From Spirosoma oryzicola (GTDB lineage: Bacteria > Bacteroidota > Bacteroidia > Cytophagales > Spirosomataceae): a stretch of 64,000 nucleotides of DNA. The stretch spans positions 1,903,501-1,967,500 of the forward strand of contig NZ_CP089538.1 of the NCBI RefSeq assembly GCF_021233055.1. Reading direction: 5' to 3'. This document shows positions 41,891-50,023 of this stretch, piece after piece. Within the stretch, counting starts at the first letter, position 1; each line of letters begins with the position of its first letter. The notes under the pieces are model-generated. The model searched no databases. It had not been told where the DNA came from and saw only the letters and a program-made list of their open reading frames with translations. A program made the position numbers and the translations under genes.

Positions 41891-44236
41891 ATGAAAAGTA
41901 AGCTCTCAACAGTAGGTCTGATTGCTTTGTCGATGCTGGCAGTAACGTGCCGGGTAGCCCAGAAAACCGCCACCACGGCTACCGAATCGACCGCGCAGCA
42001 AGTAGATACCGTACCGGCTTTTACGGCCAATCCGTCGCCCACGCAGTTAACGCCCGAACAAAGCCTTCGCTCGTTTCGAGTGCCCAAAGGCTACCACATG
42101 GAGTTGGTCGCCAGTGATCCGATGATCAAAGAGCCCGTTGCTATTGCCTGGGACGGAAATGCCCGAATGTATGTAGCGGAGATGGACACCTACATGCAGG
42201 ACGTGGACGGCTCTAACGAGCATACGCCGGTAAGCCGGATCATGCTGCTGGAAGACACGGACAATGACGGAAAAATGGACAAAAGTTCGGTGTTCATCGA
42301 TAAGCTGCTGTTGCCGAGAATGATCCTGTGCGTTGGTCACGAATTGCTGGTCAACGAAACCGACACCTACGACATTCATAGCTATAAAGATACCAACGGC
42401 GACGGCGTTGCCGATGCGAAAAAGACCGTTTTTCAGCTCGGGAAAAAAGCACCCGGCAATCTGGAACACCAGCGAAGCGGTCTGGACTGGAACCTGGACA
42501 ACTGGATTTACGTAACCGTCGATCCGGTACGGTTTCGGTACACGAACGGTATGCTAAAAGCGGATACGATGCCGAGCGGCTCAAACGGGCAGTGGGGACT
42601 TACGCACGATAACTATGGACGTCTGTTCTTTTCGCGGGCGGGCGCTGAGGTTCCCGCATCCGGTTTTCAGATCAATCCCGCGTACGGCGGTCTTGAGTTT
42701 CCAGACCAATACAATGAAGAGTTCAGCGCGGTATGGCCGATTATGGCCACGCCCGACATTCAGGGTGGGTTGCGTCGGCTACGGCTCCCCGATAGTACGC
42801 TCAACCATTTCACGGCCAGCAACGGTCAATCCATTTTTCGGGGCGATAAACTCCCGGCTGATCTGGTTGGCGACTACTTGGTTGGCGAACCCGTTGCCCG
42901 AATCATCCGACGGGCTAAGGTCATTAACACGAACGGAAAACTACGATTAGAGAACGCGTATAAACAGCAGGAATTTATTGCCTCGACCGACATGAACTTC
43001 CGTCCGGTCAACACGTACACGGGCCCCGATGGCTGTCTGTACATCGTAGACATGAACCGGGGCATCATTCAGGAGTCGCAGTGGACGCCAAAGGGCAGTT
43101 ACTTGCGCCCACAGATTCAGCGGTTAGGACTGGATAAAAATATTCAGCACGGACGTATCTACCGACTGGTCTATGATGGCATGAAACCGGGTCCCCAGCC
43201 GCACATGCTCGATGAGTCCGTTGCTAAGCTGGTTACGTACCTCGATCATCCGAATGGCTGGTGGCGCGACAATGCACAAAAGCAACTCGTAATCGCAGGC
43301 GACAAATCAATCGTGCCCGTTCTGAAACAGATCGCCGTCGGGCAGCAAGGCTCTCTCAACCAGAAACCTTCGGTGTTGGGACGACTCCACGCTTTGTGGA
43401 CGCTGGAAGGGTTAGACGCAATCGATAAAGATATTCTGTTTACCATGATGAAAGACAGCGACCCGCAGCTTAGACGAGCCGCTGTCTGGATTGGTGAGCG
43501 GTACGTAAAGCAAAACGACGAGCAGGTATTGGAGAAGCTGAACGAACTTAAAAATGACCCAAGCTACGACGTTCGTACCCAAATCATTTTGTCGACGCAT
43601 ACCAGCACGTCGGCAAAAGCCAAGACGCTAGCCAGTGACATTGTGGAGCAGAGTACCAGCAACGAAATGCTCGTTAGTGCAAAGAAAAGTCTGCTTAAGA
43701 ATGACGATGTAAAGACGTATGGTTTGCGGCTTGGCCGTCTTGAGGCCGCCGACCGTAAACTGGTGATGGCGGGAGCCAATACATTTAAAACACTCTGCGC
43801 TACCTGCCACGGACCGGATGGCAAAGGGATGGCCATTGGTGGGAGCAGTATGGTTGCACCACCGTTGTTCGGTTCCAAGCGCATTGTCGGCGAAAAAGAA
43901 GACGTGATCAAAATTCTGCTCCACGGTCTGCAAGGGCCGGTTGACGACAAAAACTACCCGGACGTTATGCCGTCGATGGGGGCCAATGACGACGAATGGA
44001 TAGCCTCCGTACTGAGCTACATCCGCTACGAGTTTGGCTACACCGGCAATTTCCCGCCTAGTCCGCCACCCGCAGGGCCACGGCCTACGAACGCAGAAGG
44101 AATTCCGCTGGATGTGCTCAAACGACGCAACTTCAAACCCTTCGTTCAACCCGAAGACGTCAAAAAGATTCGGCAGGAAACAAATGGACGAACTAAAGCC
44201 TGGACATTAGCCGAGATCGAAAAAGCAGGACAGTAG
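41891..44236 (+). CDS. PVC-type membrane-bound dehydrogenase lipoprotein with C-terminal cytochrome c domain
   Basis: Envelope lipoprotein of 781 residues. The lipobox is SMLAVTC (Cys about 20). Residues about 55-440 form a propeller of the sugar-dehydrogenase/DUF7133 type (PKGYHMELVASDPMIKEPVAIAWDGNARMYVAEMDTYMQDVDG; NETDTYDIHSYKDTNGDGVAD; NLEHQRSGLDWNLDNWIYVTVD). A HEAT-repeat part follows (LRRAAVWIGERYV), then a c-type heme site CATCHG at about 636 in TLCATCHGPDGKGMAIGGSSMVAPPL with the distal Met in VMPSMG. It probably oxidises a carbohydrate-type substrate and hands electrons to the respiratory chain. The exact substrate is unknown. A palindromic repeat pair lies directly after it. Confidence 0.9.
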   Translation: MKSKLSTVGLIALSMLAVTCRVAQKTATTATESTAQQVDTVPAFTANPSPTQLTPEQSLRSFRVPKGYHMELVASDPMIKEPVAIAWDGNARMYVAEMDTYMQDVDGSNEHTPVSRIMLLEDTDNDGKMDKSSVFIDKLLLPRMILCVGHELLVNETDTYDIHSYKDTNGDGVADAKKTVFQLGKKAPGNLEHQRSGLDWNLDNWIYVTVDPVRFRYTNGMLKADTMPSGSNGQWGLTHDNYGRLFFSRAGAEVPASGFQINPAYGGLEFPDQYNEEFSAVWPIMATPDIQGGLRRLRLPDSTLNHFTASNGQSIFRGDKLPADLVGDYLVGEPVARIIRRAKVINTNGKLRLENAYKQQEFIASTDMNFRPVNTYTGPDGCLYIVDMNRGIIQESQWTPKGSYLRPQIQRLGLDKNIQHGRIYRLVYDGMKPGPQPHMLDESVAKLVTYLDHPNGWWRDNAQKQLVIAGDKSIVPVLKQIAVGQQGSLNQKPSVLGRLHALWTLEGLDAIDKDILFTMMKDSDPQLRRAAVWIGERYVKQNDEQVLEKLNELKNDPSYDVRTQIILSTHTSTSAKAKTLASDIVEQSTSNEMLVSAKKSLLKNDDVKTYGLRLGRLEAADRKLVMAGANTFKTLCATCHGPDGKGMAIGGSSMVAPPLFGSKRIVGEKEDVIKILLHGLQGPVDDKNYPDVMPSMGANDDEWIASVLSYIRYEFGYTGNFPPSPPPAGPRPTNAEGIPLDVLKRRNFKPFVQPEDVKKIRQETNGRTKAWTLAEIEKAGQ

Positions 44237-44253
44237 CGCTGTCAATCTTCTGG

Positions 44254-44327
44254 GATGTCGGGTTCTCAAACCCGACATCACGAGATCAAAGCAATTTGTG
44301 GTGTCAGGTTTGAGAACCTGACACCAC
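44254..44327. repeat. Paired palindromic repeat unit B (REP/BIME-like)
   Basis: Two hairpins in opposite orientation in the 100-bp gap before the esterase gene. Element 1 (44254-44279): 11-bp arms GATGTCGGGTT/AACCCGACATC with loop CTCA. Element 2 (44298-44327): 13-bp arms GTGGTGTCAGGTT/AACCTGACACCAC with loop TGAG. Centres are 46 bp apart. Same loops and order as the unit at 13165-13227, with compensating changes in the stems. Confidence 0.78.
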
Positions 44328-44339
44328 TTTAGTTTGGCA

Positions 44340-45530
44340 ATGACTATACCTAAATCACGTATGTACATCCGAATTCTTACCACACTGATTAGTCTTACGT
44401 GGGCTTGGCAACTTAGCGCCCAGCCAAATCCCGATCGCCCTGACTTATGCCAGGGCGCTTATTATACCGAAGCGCAGGGAGCGGAGGCTTTACGAACGTT
44501 TGCCAGTACCTACCACGACCGAACAAGTTGGGAAGCGCGTTCCCACCAAATTCGCCAGGGACTTCGGGAGGGAATGGACTTGCCAACGAAACCTTTGTTT
44601 GCACCCCTTCGTCCGATTCGCCACAGCCTCAGGAAGATGGATGGGTATACGGTCGAAAACGTAGCGTTCGAAAGCTTACCGGGCATTTACGTGACGGGCA
44701 ATTTGTATCGGCCCCTTAAGGCTACGGGCAAATCGGCGGGTGTTCTGTGCCCACACGGACACACAGCCAACCAAGACGCCCGGTTTTTGGAGCAGGCGCA
44801 GCAACGGTGTGCGACGCTGGCCCGGATGGGAGCCGTGGTATTTATCTACGACATGCTCGGCTATGGTGATTCAAAACAGTGTTCGCATAAGATTCCAAAG
44901 GCGCTGAAGCTACAAACGCTGAACGGATTACGCGCCCTGGATTTTCTAACCAGTTTACCCGAAGTCGACACAGACCGGATCGGTGTATCTGGTGAATCGG
45001 GTGGAGGAACACAAACGTTTTTGCTCACGGCGCTTGATTCGAGGGTAAAGGTTTCTGTACCGGTTGTGATGGTCTCCGCGCATTTTTTCGGCGGTTGCGT
45101 CTGCGAGAGTGGTATGCCCATTCACAAGCGTCCTACACACCAGACCAGCAATGTAGAAATTGCCGGGTTGGCCGCCCCGCGCCCTATGCTGCTGGTATCG
45201 GACGGAAAAGACTGGACAAAAAATACGCCTACTGTCGAGTTCCCATACATCCGTACTATCTACGAATTCTACGGGGCTACGGACAAACTCGAAAACGTCC
45301 ACTTACCGGACGAAGGACATGATTATGGCCCTAGCAAGCGCATGGCTGCTTATCGGTTCCTGGCAAAGCACCTGAAACTAGACCTAAACCGAGTGCTGAA
45401 AGACGGTCAGATTGACGAAAAGCGGAATACATTACTCGATCCAAACGCTCTGCGGGTGTTTAACGATGCTTTTCCTCAGCCCAATTCTGCTGTTGTCGGT
45501 GATGAAGCAGTGATGACCCTGCTAAAATAA
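44340..45530 (+). CDS. Exported alpha/beta-hydrolase (acetyl xylan esterase-like)
   Basis: Secreted hydrolase of about 396 residues; I used ATG 44340, with ATG 44361 (MYIRILTTLISL) also possible and giving the cleaner signal peptide ending LSAQ. The fold elements are SAGVLCPHGHTANQD (oxyanion region), VVFIYDMLGYGDS, the nucleophile in GVSGESGGGTQTFLL (near residue 220), an Asp region in PMLLVSDGKDWTKNTP and the catalytic His in LPDEGHDYGPSKR. This is the pattern of the acetyl-xylan-esterase/cinnamoyl-esterase-like family common in Bacteroidota. The preceding gene is a periplasmic dehydrogenase; the two may act on the same sugar derivative, which is inference. Confidence 0.87.
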   Translation: MTIPKSRMYIRILTTLISLTWAWQLSAQPNPDRPDLCQGAYYTEAQGAEALRTFASTYHDRTSWEARSHQIRQGLREGMDLPTKPLFAPLRPIRHSLRKMDGYTVENVAFESLPGIYVTGNLYRPLKATGKSAGVLCPHGHTANQDARFLEQAQQRCATLARMGAVVFIYDMLGYGDSKQCSHKIPKALKLQTLNGLRALDFLTSLPEVDTDRIGVSGESGGGTQTFLLTALDSRVKVSVPVVMVSAHFFGGCVCESGMPIHKRPTHQTSNVEIAGLAAPRPMLLVSDGKDWTKNTPTVEFPYIRTIYEFYGATDKLENVHLPDEGHDYGPSKRMAAYRFLAKHLKLDLNRVLKDGQIDEKRNTLLDPNALRVFNDAFPQPNSAVVGDEAVMTLLK

Positions 45531-45759
45531 ACCGATAGTTACGTGGTGTTACTTTACTGTTAATCCTTCGCGCTGCTTGGCATAGGCTTGGCGGGCACAT
45601 TGTTGCACTATTGTATCTATACTCTACAGAACTTGTGGAAAAATAGAAACAATTGTATCACCTTCAAATAGGTAAGTTGCAGACTATCAGCGGTTGGCAT
45701 GGAATTGGTACATTGAGGGACAAAACAATAAACTAACTAACCTTAAAACCAGTAGCATT

Positions 45760-46494
45760 ATGGCAACGTTTGGAGAACGCATCGCTAATTTCTTTGGAGG
45801 TAATGATTCAGCCACACAAGAAGGTCTTCATGGCCTGTTCGTTACCGAACTAAAAAACATATATTATGCTGAAAAGCAAGCCGTGGACGCGCTAGGCGAA
45901 CAAGCTGATGCATCTACGACTGACGAAGTACGCAGTGCCTTCCTGCAACACCAGGACGAAACCCGGAATCAGGTGACTCGACTGGAGCAAGTCTTCAACA
46001 GCATCGGAGTTGATGTAGAAGAAGGAGCGTGTGCTGCGATTGACGGATTGGCCGACGACGCACAGTTGGTCGTATCAAATACCGAATCCGGTTCGCTGAC
46101 ACGTGACGCTGGTCTGATCATCGCCGGTCAGAAAATCGAGCACCACGAAATCGCTGCGTACGGTTCTGCTGTTACGTTGGCACAGGTGCTTGGCTATACT
46201 GAAGCCGCTCGACTGCTTGAACAGACGCTGGACGAAGAGAAAAATACGGACAAAAAACTAACCGCGTTGGCAGAGTCGTTTATCAACAGCCGAGCCGCGT
46301 CGGAAAGTGACAATGATTCGTACCGGAACGATAACGATCGTGACGACTACAGCCAGGGTGGCGTGGTTAGTCCAGACGGTACGCGTTACTCAGACAGCTC
46401 GTACGGTAGCACGACTTCGACCGGCTCTGGTTATACCAACTCAGGAACAGGATACACCTCCAATGGACCAATCGGTGGTACATCGGGTATCTAA
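45760..46494 (+). CDS. DUF892 ferritin-like protein (YciE/YciF family)
   Basis: Four-helix, ferritin-like protein of the YciE/YciF family, associated with general stress. The ATG at 45760 (MATFGERIANFFGG) is the natural start; the longer frame from 45694 adds 22 residues lacking homology. The core runs LHGLFVTELKNIYYAEKQAVDAL, FLQHQDETRNQVTRLEQVFN, AGLIIAGQKIEHHEIAAYGSAVTLAQVLG and LLEQTLDEEKNTDKKLTALAESF, with metal-ligand Glu/His residues in E-x6-Y, H-x2-E and E-x2-H positions. After about residue 168 comes a Ser/Asp/Gly/Tyr-rich disordered tail of about 75 residues. A terminator is shared with the convergent acidic protein gene. Confidence 0.92.
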   Translation: MATFGERIANFFGGNDSATQEGLHGLFVTELKNIYYAEKQAVDALGEQADASTTDEVRSAFLQHQDETRNQVTRLEQVFNSIGVDVEEGACAAIDGLADDAQLVVSNTESGSLTRDAGLIIAGQKIEHHEIAAYGSAVTLAQVLGYTEAARLLEQTLDEEKNTDKKLTALAESFINSRAASESDNDSYRNDNDRDDYSQGGVVSPDGTRYSDSSYGSTTSTGSGYTNSGTGYTSNGPIGGTSGI

Positions 46495-46507
46495 CCAGAC
46501 AAGTAAT

Positions 46508-46539
46508 AAAAAAGGCCCTTCCAACGAAGGGCCTTTTTT
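46508..46539. terminator. Bidirectional terminator
   Basis: Perfect 13-bp stem AAAAAAGGCCCTT/AAGGGCCTTTTTT (46508-46520, 46527-46539), 6-nt loop; A-run on one side and T-run on the other, so it can serve both convergent genes. Confidence 0.93.
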
Positions 46540-46564
46540 ATGCCATATAGTAGGCAGAAATAGA

Positions 46565-46885
46565 CTAGTTTGAATAGTCGGTCTCTTCGGGATCGTCTTC
46601 CGTACCGTCGTTGTTACCGAGGGTATCACCGTTTCCGTAGTTAGAATAATCGGCTTCCATGTTGGGACTACCCGAAACGGCACCCATACCATCGTTGCCT
46701 GTTGCAGCTTCCTCTTCGTCGGTTGGGGTTGTCGGCACCGAATGGGCATCTCCAGATAGATCAGTTGGATCATACTCTTGGTTCAGCATTGTGCTTTGGT
46801 CGGGTGCTTGTACAGGGCCGCCTGTATCGGGAGTAAATGTTTGTCCCTGTTCGTTCAGCATAGCATCCTGATTCGTGTTTTCCAT
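46565..46885 (-). CDS. Small acidic disordered protein, unknown function
   Basis: 106 residues, rich in Asp, Glu, Asn, Gly, Thr and Ser, with no hydrophobic core, no signal and no Cys. Tandem-like words recur (DATML/AMLNEQ ... TMLNQEY; DYSNYGNGD ... TDYSN). The start ATG at 46883-46885 and a terminator on its own strand at 46508-46539 support a true gene, and its composition resembles the tail of the facing DUF892 protein. No family recognised; a stress or desiccation role is guesswork. Confidence 0.6.
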   Translation of the reverse strand: MENTNQDAMLNEQGQTFTPDTGGPVQAPDQSTMLNQEYDPTDLSGDAHSVPTTPTDEEEAATGNDGMGAVSGSPNMEADYSNYGNGDTLGNNDGTEDDPEETDYSN

Positions 46886-46963
46886 ATAGTTGAGCGATAA
46901 AATGAATTACGCTCAACTACCAACGGAGAACATCGGTGGATAGTTGAGCGTACTGAACCTTAA

Positions 46964-47404
46964 TTAACCTCTTGTAAATACTTCCCAAAGTCGATTGTAC
47001 AGTTTACCCGCATAGCTTGTAATATCGTGATGAGACGCGTGAATGGTAAACGCTGTGAACGAAGTTGCCGACGATGAAAGCGGCTCGATCCGAACAGTCC
47101 GACCAGTAGTCCAACGTCCTGCCAGTCGCCGGACAGAACCGGTTAAGCGTATACCCGCGTCGGTTAAATCGACCTGACAGGTTTCAGGATAATGGGCAGA
47201 CGCTAACTCCTGCGAGAAGCGCTGTAACTTACTGGCATCAAACCACGATAAGGTGGGAATGTGCAGCAGATTTGTTTTGCGATCTTTACGCAAGAGGAGA
47301 CGTAAAGAAAGTAATGATTTTCCCGTAGCCGTTTTAGGCACAACCTGTAAGTCGAGTACTTCCAGGGGAGCCGTTTCGAATGCGGTAGCAACTTCAATAT
47401 TCAT
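46964..47404 (-). CDS. Hypothetical protein
   Basis: 146 residues with mixed alpha/beta character and no signal peptide or membrane segment. Features are a basic stretch (LRLLLRKDRKTNLLHIPTL), a likely strand-rich middle (TCQVDLTDAGIRLTGSVRRLAGRWTTGRTVRIEPL) and a helical C-terminus (HHDITSYAGKLYNRLWEVF). I do not recognise the family. A -7 element TACCTTTG on the same strand at 47445-47452 lies 41 bp upstream and supports expression. It follows an SDR gene on the same strand. Confidence 0.65.
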   Translation of the reverse strand: MNIEVATAFETAPLEVLDLQVVPKTATGKSLLSLRLLLRKDRKTNLLHIPTLSWFDASKLQRFSQELASAHYPETCQVDLTDAGIRLTGSVRRLAGRWTTGRTVRIEPLSSSATSFTAFTIHASHHDITSYAGKLYNRLWEVFTRG

Positions 47405-47444
47405 GGGGTGTGATGCTGAAAAAAAGTGTAAGGTGTAAACCTGA

Positions 47445-47452
47445 CAAAGGTA
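47445..47452 (-). promoter_or_regulatory. -7 element upstream of the 146-residue protein gene
   Basis: Minus strand TACCTTTG, matching TAnnTTTG. No proper -33 TTG was found. Confidence 0.4.
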
Positions 47453-47470
47453 CAGGATGTTTTGCCTTCT

Positions 47471-48220
47471 TTACACGTAGATCATCTTCCGGGTGATCCC
47501 ACCGTCCACTATAAAGTTCTGACCGGTAATAAAATTATTTTCCGGTGCAATCAGGAACAGAATCATGCGGGCAATATCATCGGCCTGACCGACCCGGCCC
47601 GCCGGATGCTGGGCGTGGTCTTCGGGACGCAGCTCCTCCGATTTTGCCTTGGCTTTCTTTTTCAACGCCGACACATCAATCCAGCCCGGACTAATGGCAT
47701 TGACGCGTATATCGGGTCCTAAGCTAACAGCCAGTGCGTGAGTCAGCGATAGAATACCTCCTTTGCTGGCTGTGTAAGGAAACGTGTCGGGTTCCGACTG
47801 AAACGCCCGTGTTGAGCCCATATTGATAATGCTGCCTTTTTGTAGGGCCAGGTATGGGGCTACGTGTTTGGCGCAAAGGAAGGCTCCGGTCAGGTTCGTA
47901 CCGATGACGCGGTTCCATTCATCAAGCGTTAATTTGTCGAGCGACTTTTCAATCATTATAGCCGCATTGTTGATCAACGTGTCGATCTGCCCGAAATGCG
48001 AGAAGGTTTGTTCGGCGGCTTTACGCACGTTTACTTCGCTGGACACGTCGCAGGAGACAAATAGAATTTGGGCTGAAGAGGCTTTAAACGCTTCGCGGAG
48101 TTCAGCCAGCGCATCGGTATCGGCCTCCCAAATAGCCACGCGGTAGCCATGCGTGAGCAAATACTGTGTGACAACTCGGCCAATTCCCTGACCACCCCCG
48201 GTAATAATAGCTGTTTTCAT
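47471..48220 (-). CDS. Short-chain dehydrogenase/reductase (SDR)
   Basis: Classical SDR oxidoreductase of 249 residues, cytoplasmic. The dinucleotide motif TGGGQGIG is at about 7-14, LINNAAIM is the NNAG motif, the catalytic set is Ser in INMGSTRAF, and YTASKGG (YxxxK). The C-terminal VNAISPGWIDV and RMILFLIAPENNFITGQNFIVDGGITRKM are standard. I start at 48220 (MKTAIITGGG) since the 10 residues before it look spurious. NAD versus NADP cannot be told with certainty; the Glu-Ala-Asp at the end of strand 2 (AIWEADTDAL) suggests NAD. Substrate unknown. It diverges from a histone-deacetylase-like gene. Confidence 0.92.
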   Translation of the reverse strand: MKTAIITGGGQGIGRVVTQYLLTHGYRVAIWEADTDALAELREAFKASSAQILFVSCDVSSEVNVRKAAEQTFSHFGQIDTLINNAAIMIEKSLDKLTLDEWNRVIGTNLTGAFLCAKHVAPYLALQKGSIINMGSTRAFQSEPDTFPYTASKGGILSLTHALAVSLGPDIRVNAISPGWIDVSALKKKAKAKSEELRPEDHAQHPAGRVGQADDIARMILFLIAPENNFITGQNFIVDGGITRKMIYV

Positions 48221-48330
48221 AGAAGTTGGATGAACTCTAGAAACGCTCAAACTACTCGGATTGGTAACACAATCAATCGATGTTGGGTTAAGTAAGCCGT
48301 ATCCTTATCAAACGGGACACGTATACGTAC

Positions 48331-49233
48331 ATGCTTCAAATTGCCTTTTCGCCCGTTTATCGGCTTCGATTACCTGAGGGTCACCGCTTTCCAATGCTTA
48401 AGTACGAATTAATCCACGAACAGTTGCTTTATGAGGGCACTTGTACGGATAACAATTTTTTTGCCCCCGCGCCCGTTGACGACCGCTGGGTCTTGGGCGT
48501 ACACACATCGGACTACGTGGAGGCACTGAAAACAGGAACGCTGGCACCCGCTATGGTGCGTCGGATTGGCTTTCCGCTTACGCCCGAACTAATCGAGCGC
48601 GAATGGATCATTACGCAGGGAACGATTGACTGTACGCAGATTGCTTACCGGGATGGCGTTGCTATGAACATTGCCGGTGGAACACACCATGCTTTCCCGG
48701 ATCGGGGAGAAGGTTTTTGTATGCTCAACGATGTTGGGGTTGCGGCCCATTACCTGCTGGAAACGAATCAGGCCCGAAAAATACTGGTCATCGATCTGGA
48801 TGTGCACCAGGGCAATGGTACCGCCGTGATGTTTCAGCAGGAGCCACGCGTATTTACGTTCAGCATGCATGGCAAAGATAACTATCCGCTCCGGAAAGAA
48901 CAGTCTGATCTGGATGTTGAACTGGCGACGGGTACCGCCGACGAATTCTATCTGAATACACTCTACGATAGCTTACCTGCACTGATTCGGCGCGAACAGC
49001 CTGATTTTTTGTTCTACGTATCCGGAGTGGATATTCTGGCGTCGGATCGGTTGGGTAAGTTGGGGGTAAGCCGGGAGGGTTGTAAGACACGTGATGTGTT
49101 TGTGTTTGAACAGGCCATGCATTTTGGTCTGCCCATTACGGTGTCAATGGGAGGAGGCTATTCACCCCGCCTGACGGATATTGTTGAAGCGCACTGCAAT
49201 ACATTTCGGGTAGCAGCTGACCGATTCTTTTAA
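48331..49233 (+). CDS. Histone deacetylase-family (AcuC/acetylpolyamine amidohydrolase-like) hydrolase
   Basis: Zinc-dependent deacetylase of the arginase/deacetylase fold, 300 residues, cytoplasmic. The expected motifs are present: VHTSDYVEAL, the tandem His in IAGGTHHAFPDRGEGFCMLNDVGVAA, zinc ligands in VIDLDVHQGNGTA, and the C-terminal SMGGGYSP (GGGY with Tyr replaced context normal). In bacteria such enzymes act on acetylated small molecules, polyamines or proteins such as acetyl-CoA synthetase. No acs or acu genes are nearby. The divergent SDR suggests no firm pathway. Confidence 0.9.
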   Translation: MLQIAFSPVYRLRLPEGHRFPMLKYELIHEQLLYEGTCTDNNFFAPAPVDDRWVLGVHTSDYVEALKTGTLAPAMVRRIGFPLTPELIEREWIITQGTIDCTQIAYRDGVAMNIAGGTHHAFPDRGEGFCMLNDVGVAAHYLLETNQARKILVIDLDVHQGNGTAVMFQQEPRVFTFSMHGKDNYPLRKEQSDLDVELATGTADEFYLNTLYDSLPALIRREQPDFLFYVSGVDILASDRLGKLGVSREGCKTRDVFVFEQAMHFGLPITVSMGGGYSPRLTDIVEAHCNTFRVAADRFF

Positions 49234-49235
49234 CA

Positions 49236-49267
49236 AAAAATGGTCGTCCTGCGTGACCAAGACGACC
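49236..49267 (-). terminator. Terminator-like hairpin for the LuxR regulator gene
   Basis: GGTCGTC (49242-49248) pairs with GACGACC (49261-49267) around a 12-nt loop. An A-run precedes it on the plus strand, so on the minus strand the hairpin is followed by TTTTTTG, suited to the minus-strand regulator gene. Confidence 0.65.
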
Positions 49268-49372
49268 CGTGTTGTTAGATTGAGTAACCGACCGGTGTGG
49301 ATAAAAACTAAGCAAAGCTACTCCACATAGATTAGGTAGACAATACCCAAATCCGGGTATATTTCCCGTGTC

Positions 49373-50023
49373 CTACAAGCCCATTTCTATCGCAAAACGT
49401 ACCAGATCGGCTACGGTACTAATGCCGAGTTTGGCGTGAATGTTTTTCCGATGGGTATCAACCGTATGCTGGCTCAGGTGGATTTTTTCGGCTATTTGGG
49501 GGCTACTCAGTCCCGATTTGATATGACGGATAATCTCTACTTCGCGGGGTGACAACCGGTATTTTTTCAGAAAAATATCATCGGTATGATTGCTGAATTG
49601 TTTCTCGTCGGCGAGTTTGGGATCAAAATAAAGGGTACCCGCTGCCACGGACCGAATGGCCGTCACCAGTTCTTCCTTACTCGATGTTTTTAGCATATAG
49701 CCAGAAGCGCCTGCTTTGCGGAAGTCGTCAATATACCGACTCTCGCCGTACATGCTTAACACTAGAATGCGTTGCGGTCCAAGAGTCGCTGTGAGTTGAC
49801 GAGTGAGATCGAGGCCATCAATTTCGGGCATATTGAAATCAATGATCAGCACATCCGGACGACGTTGTAACACCTGGGCAATGGCTTCGCGGCTGTGGTA
49901 AATCTGGCCCACGACCGTAATAACAGGGTCGTCAGCCAGCATCAGGTTTAAGCCATCGTTGAACAGACGATGGTCATCAATAATCAAGACGTTAATGGGA
50001 GGCTGATCCGGCGGCTGCATCAT
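49373..50023 (-). CDS. LuxR/NarL-family response regulator
   Basis: DNA-binding response regulator. From the ATG at 50023 (MMQPPDQPPINVLIIDDHRLF) it has 216 residues; the longer frame to 50059 overlaps more of the kinase gene and is less likely. Receiver: acidic pair in IIDDH, phospho-acceptor D62 in LIIDFNMPEIDG, Lys in GASGYMLKTSSKEEL. LuxR HTH: LSPREVEIIRHIKSGLSSPQIAEKIHLSQHTVDTHRKNIHAKLGI. The start lies inside the 3' end of the kinase gene (32-bp overlap), so translation is probably coupled. Confidence 0.94.
   Translation of the reverse strand: MMQPPDQPPINVLIIDDHRLFNDGLNLMLADDPVITVVGQIYHSREAIAQVLQRRPDVLIIDFNMPEIDGLDLTRQLTATLGPQRILVLSMYGESRYIDDFRKAGASGYMLKTSSKEELVTAIRSVAAGTLYFDPKLADEKQFSNHTDDIFLKKYRLSPREVEIIRHIKSGLSSPQIAEKIHLSQHTVDTHRKNIHAKLGISTVADLVRFAIEMGL

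Noticed and set aside
42047..42469. 140-residue frame antisense to the cytochrome dehydrogenase
   Set aside because: Opposite-strand shadow of the coding frame, no conserved domain or start context.
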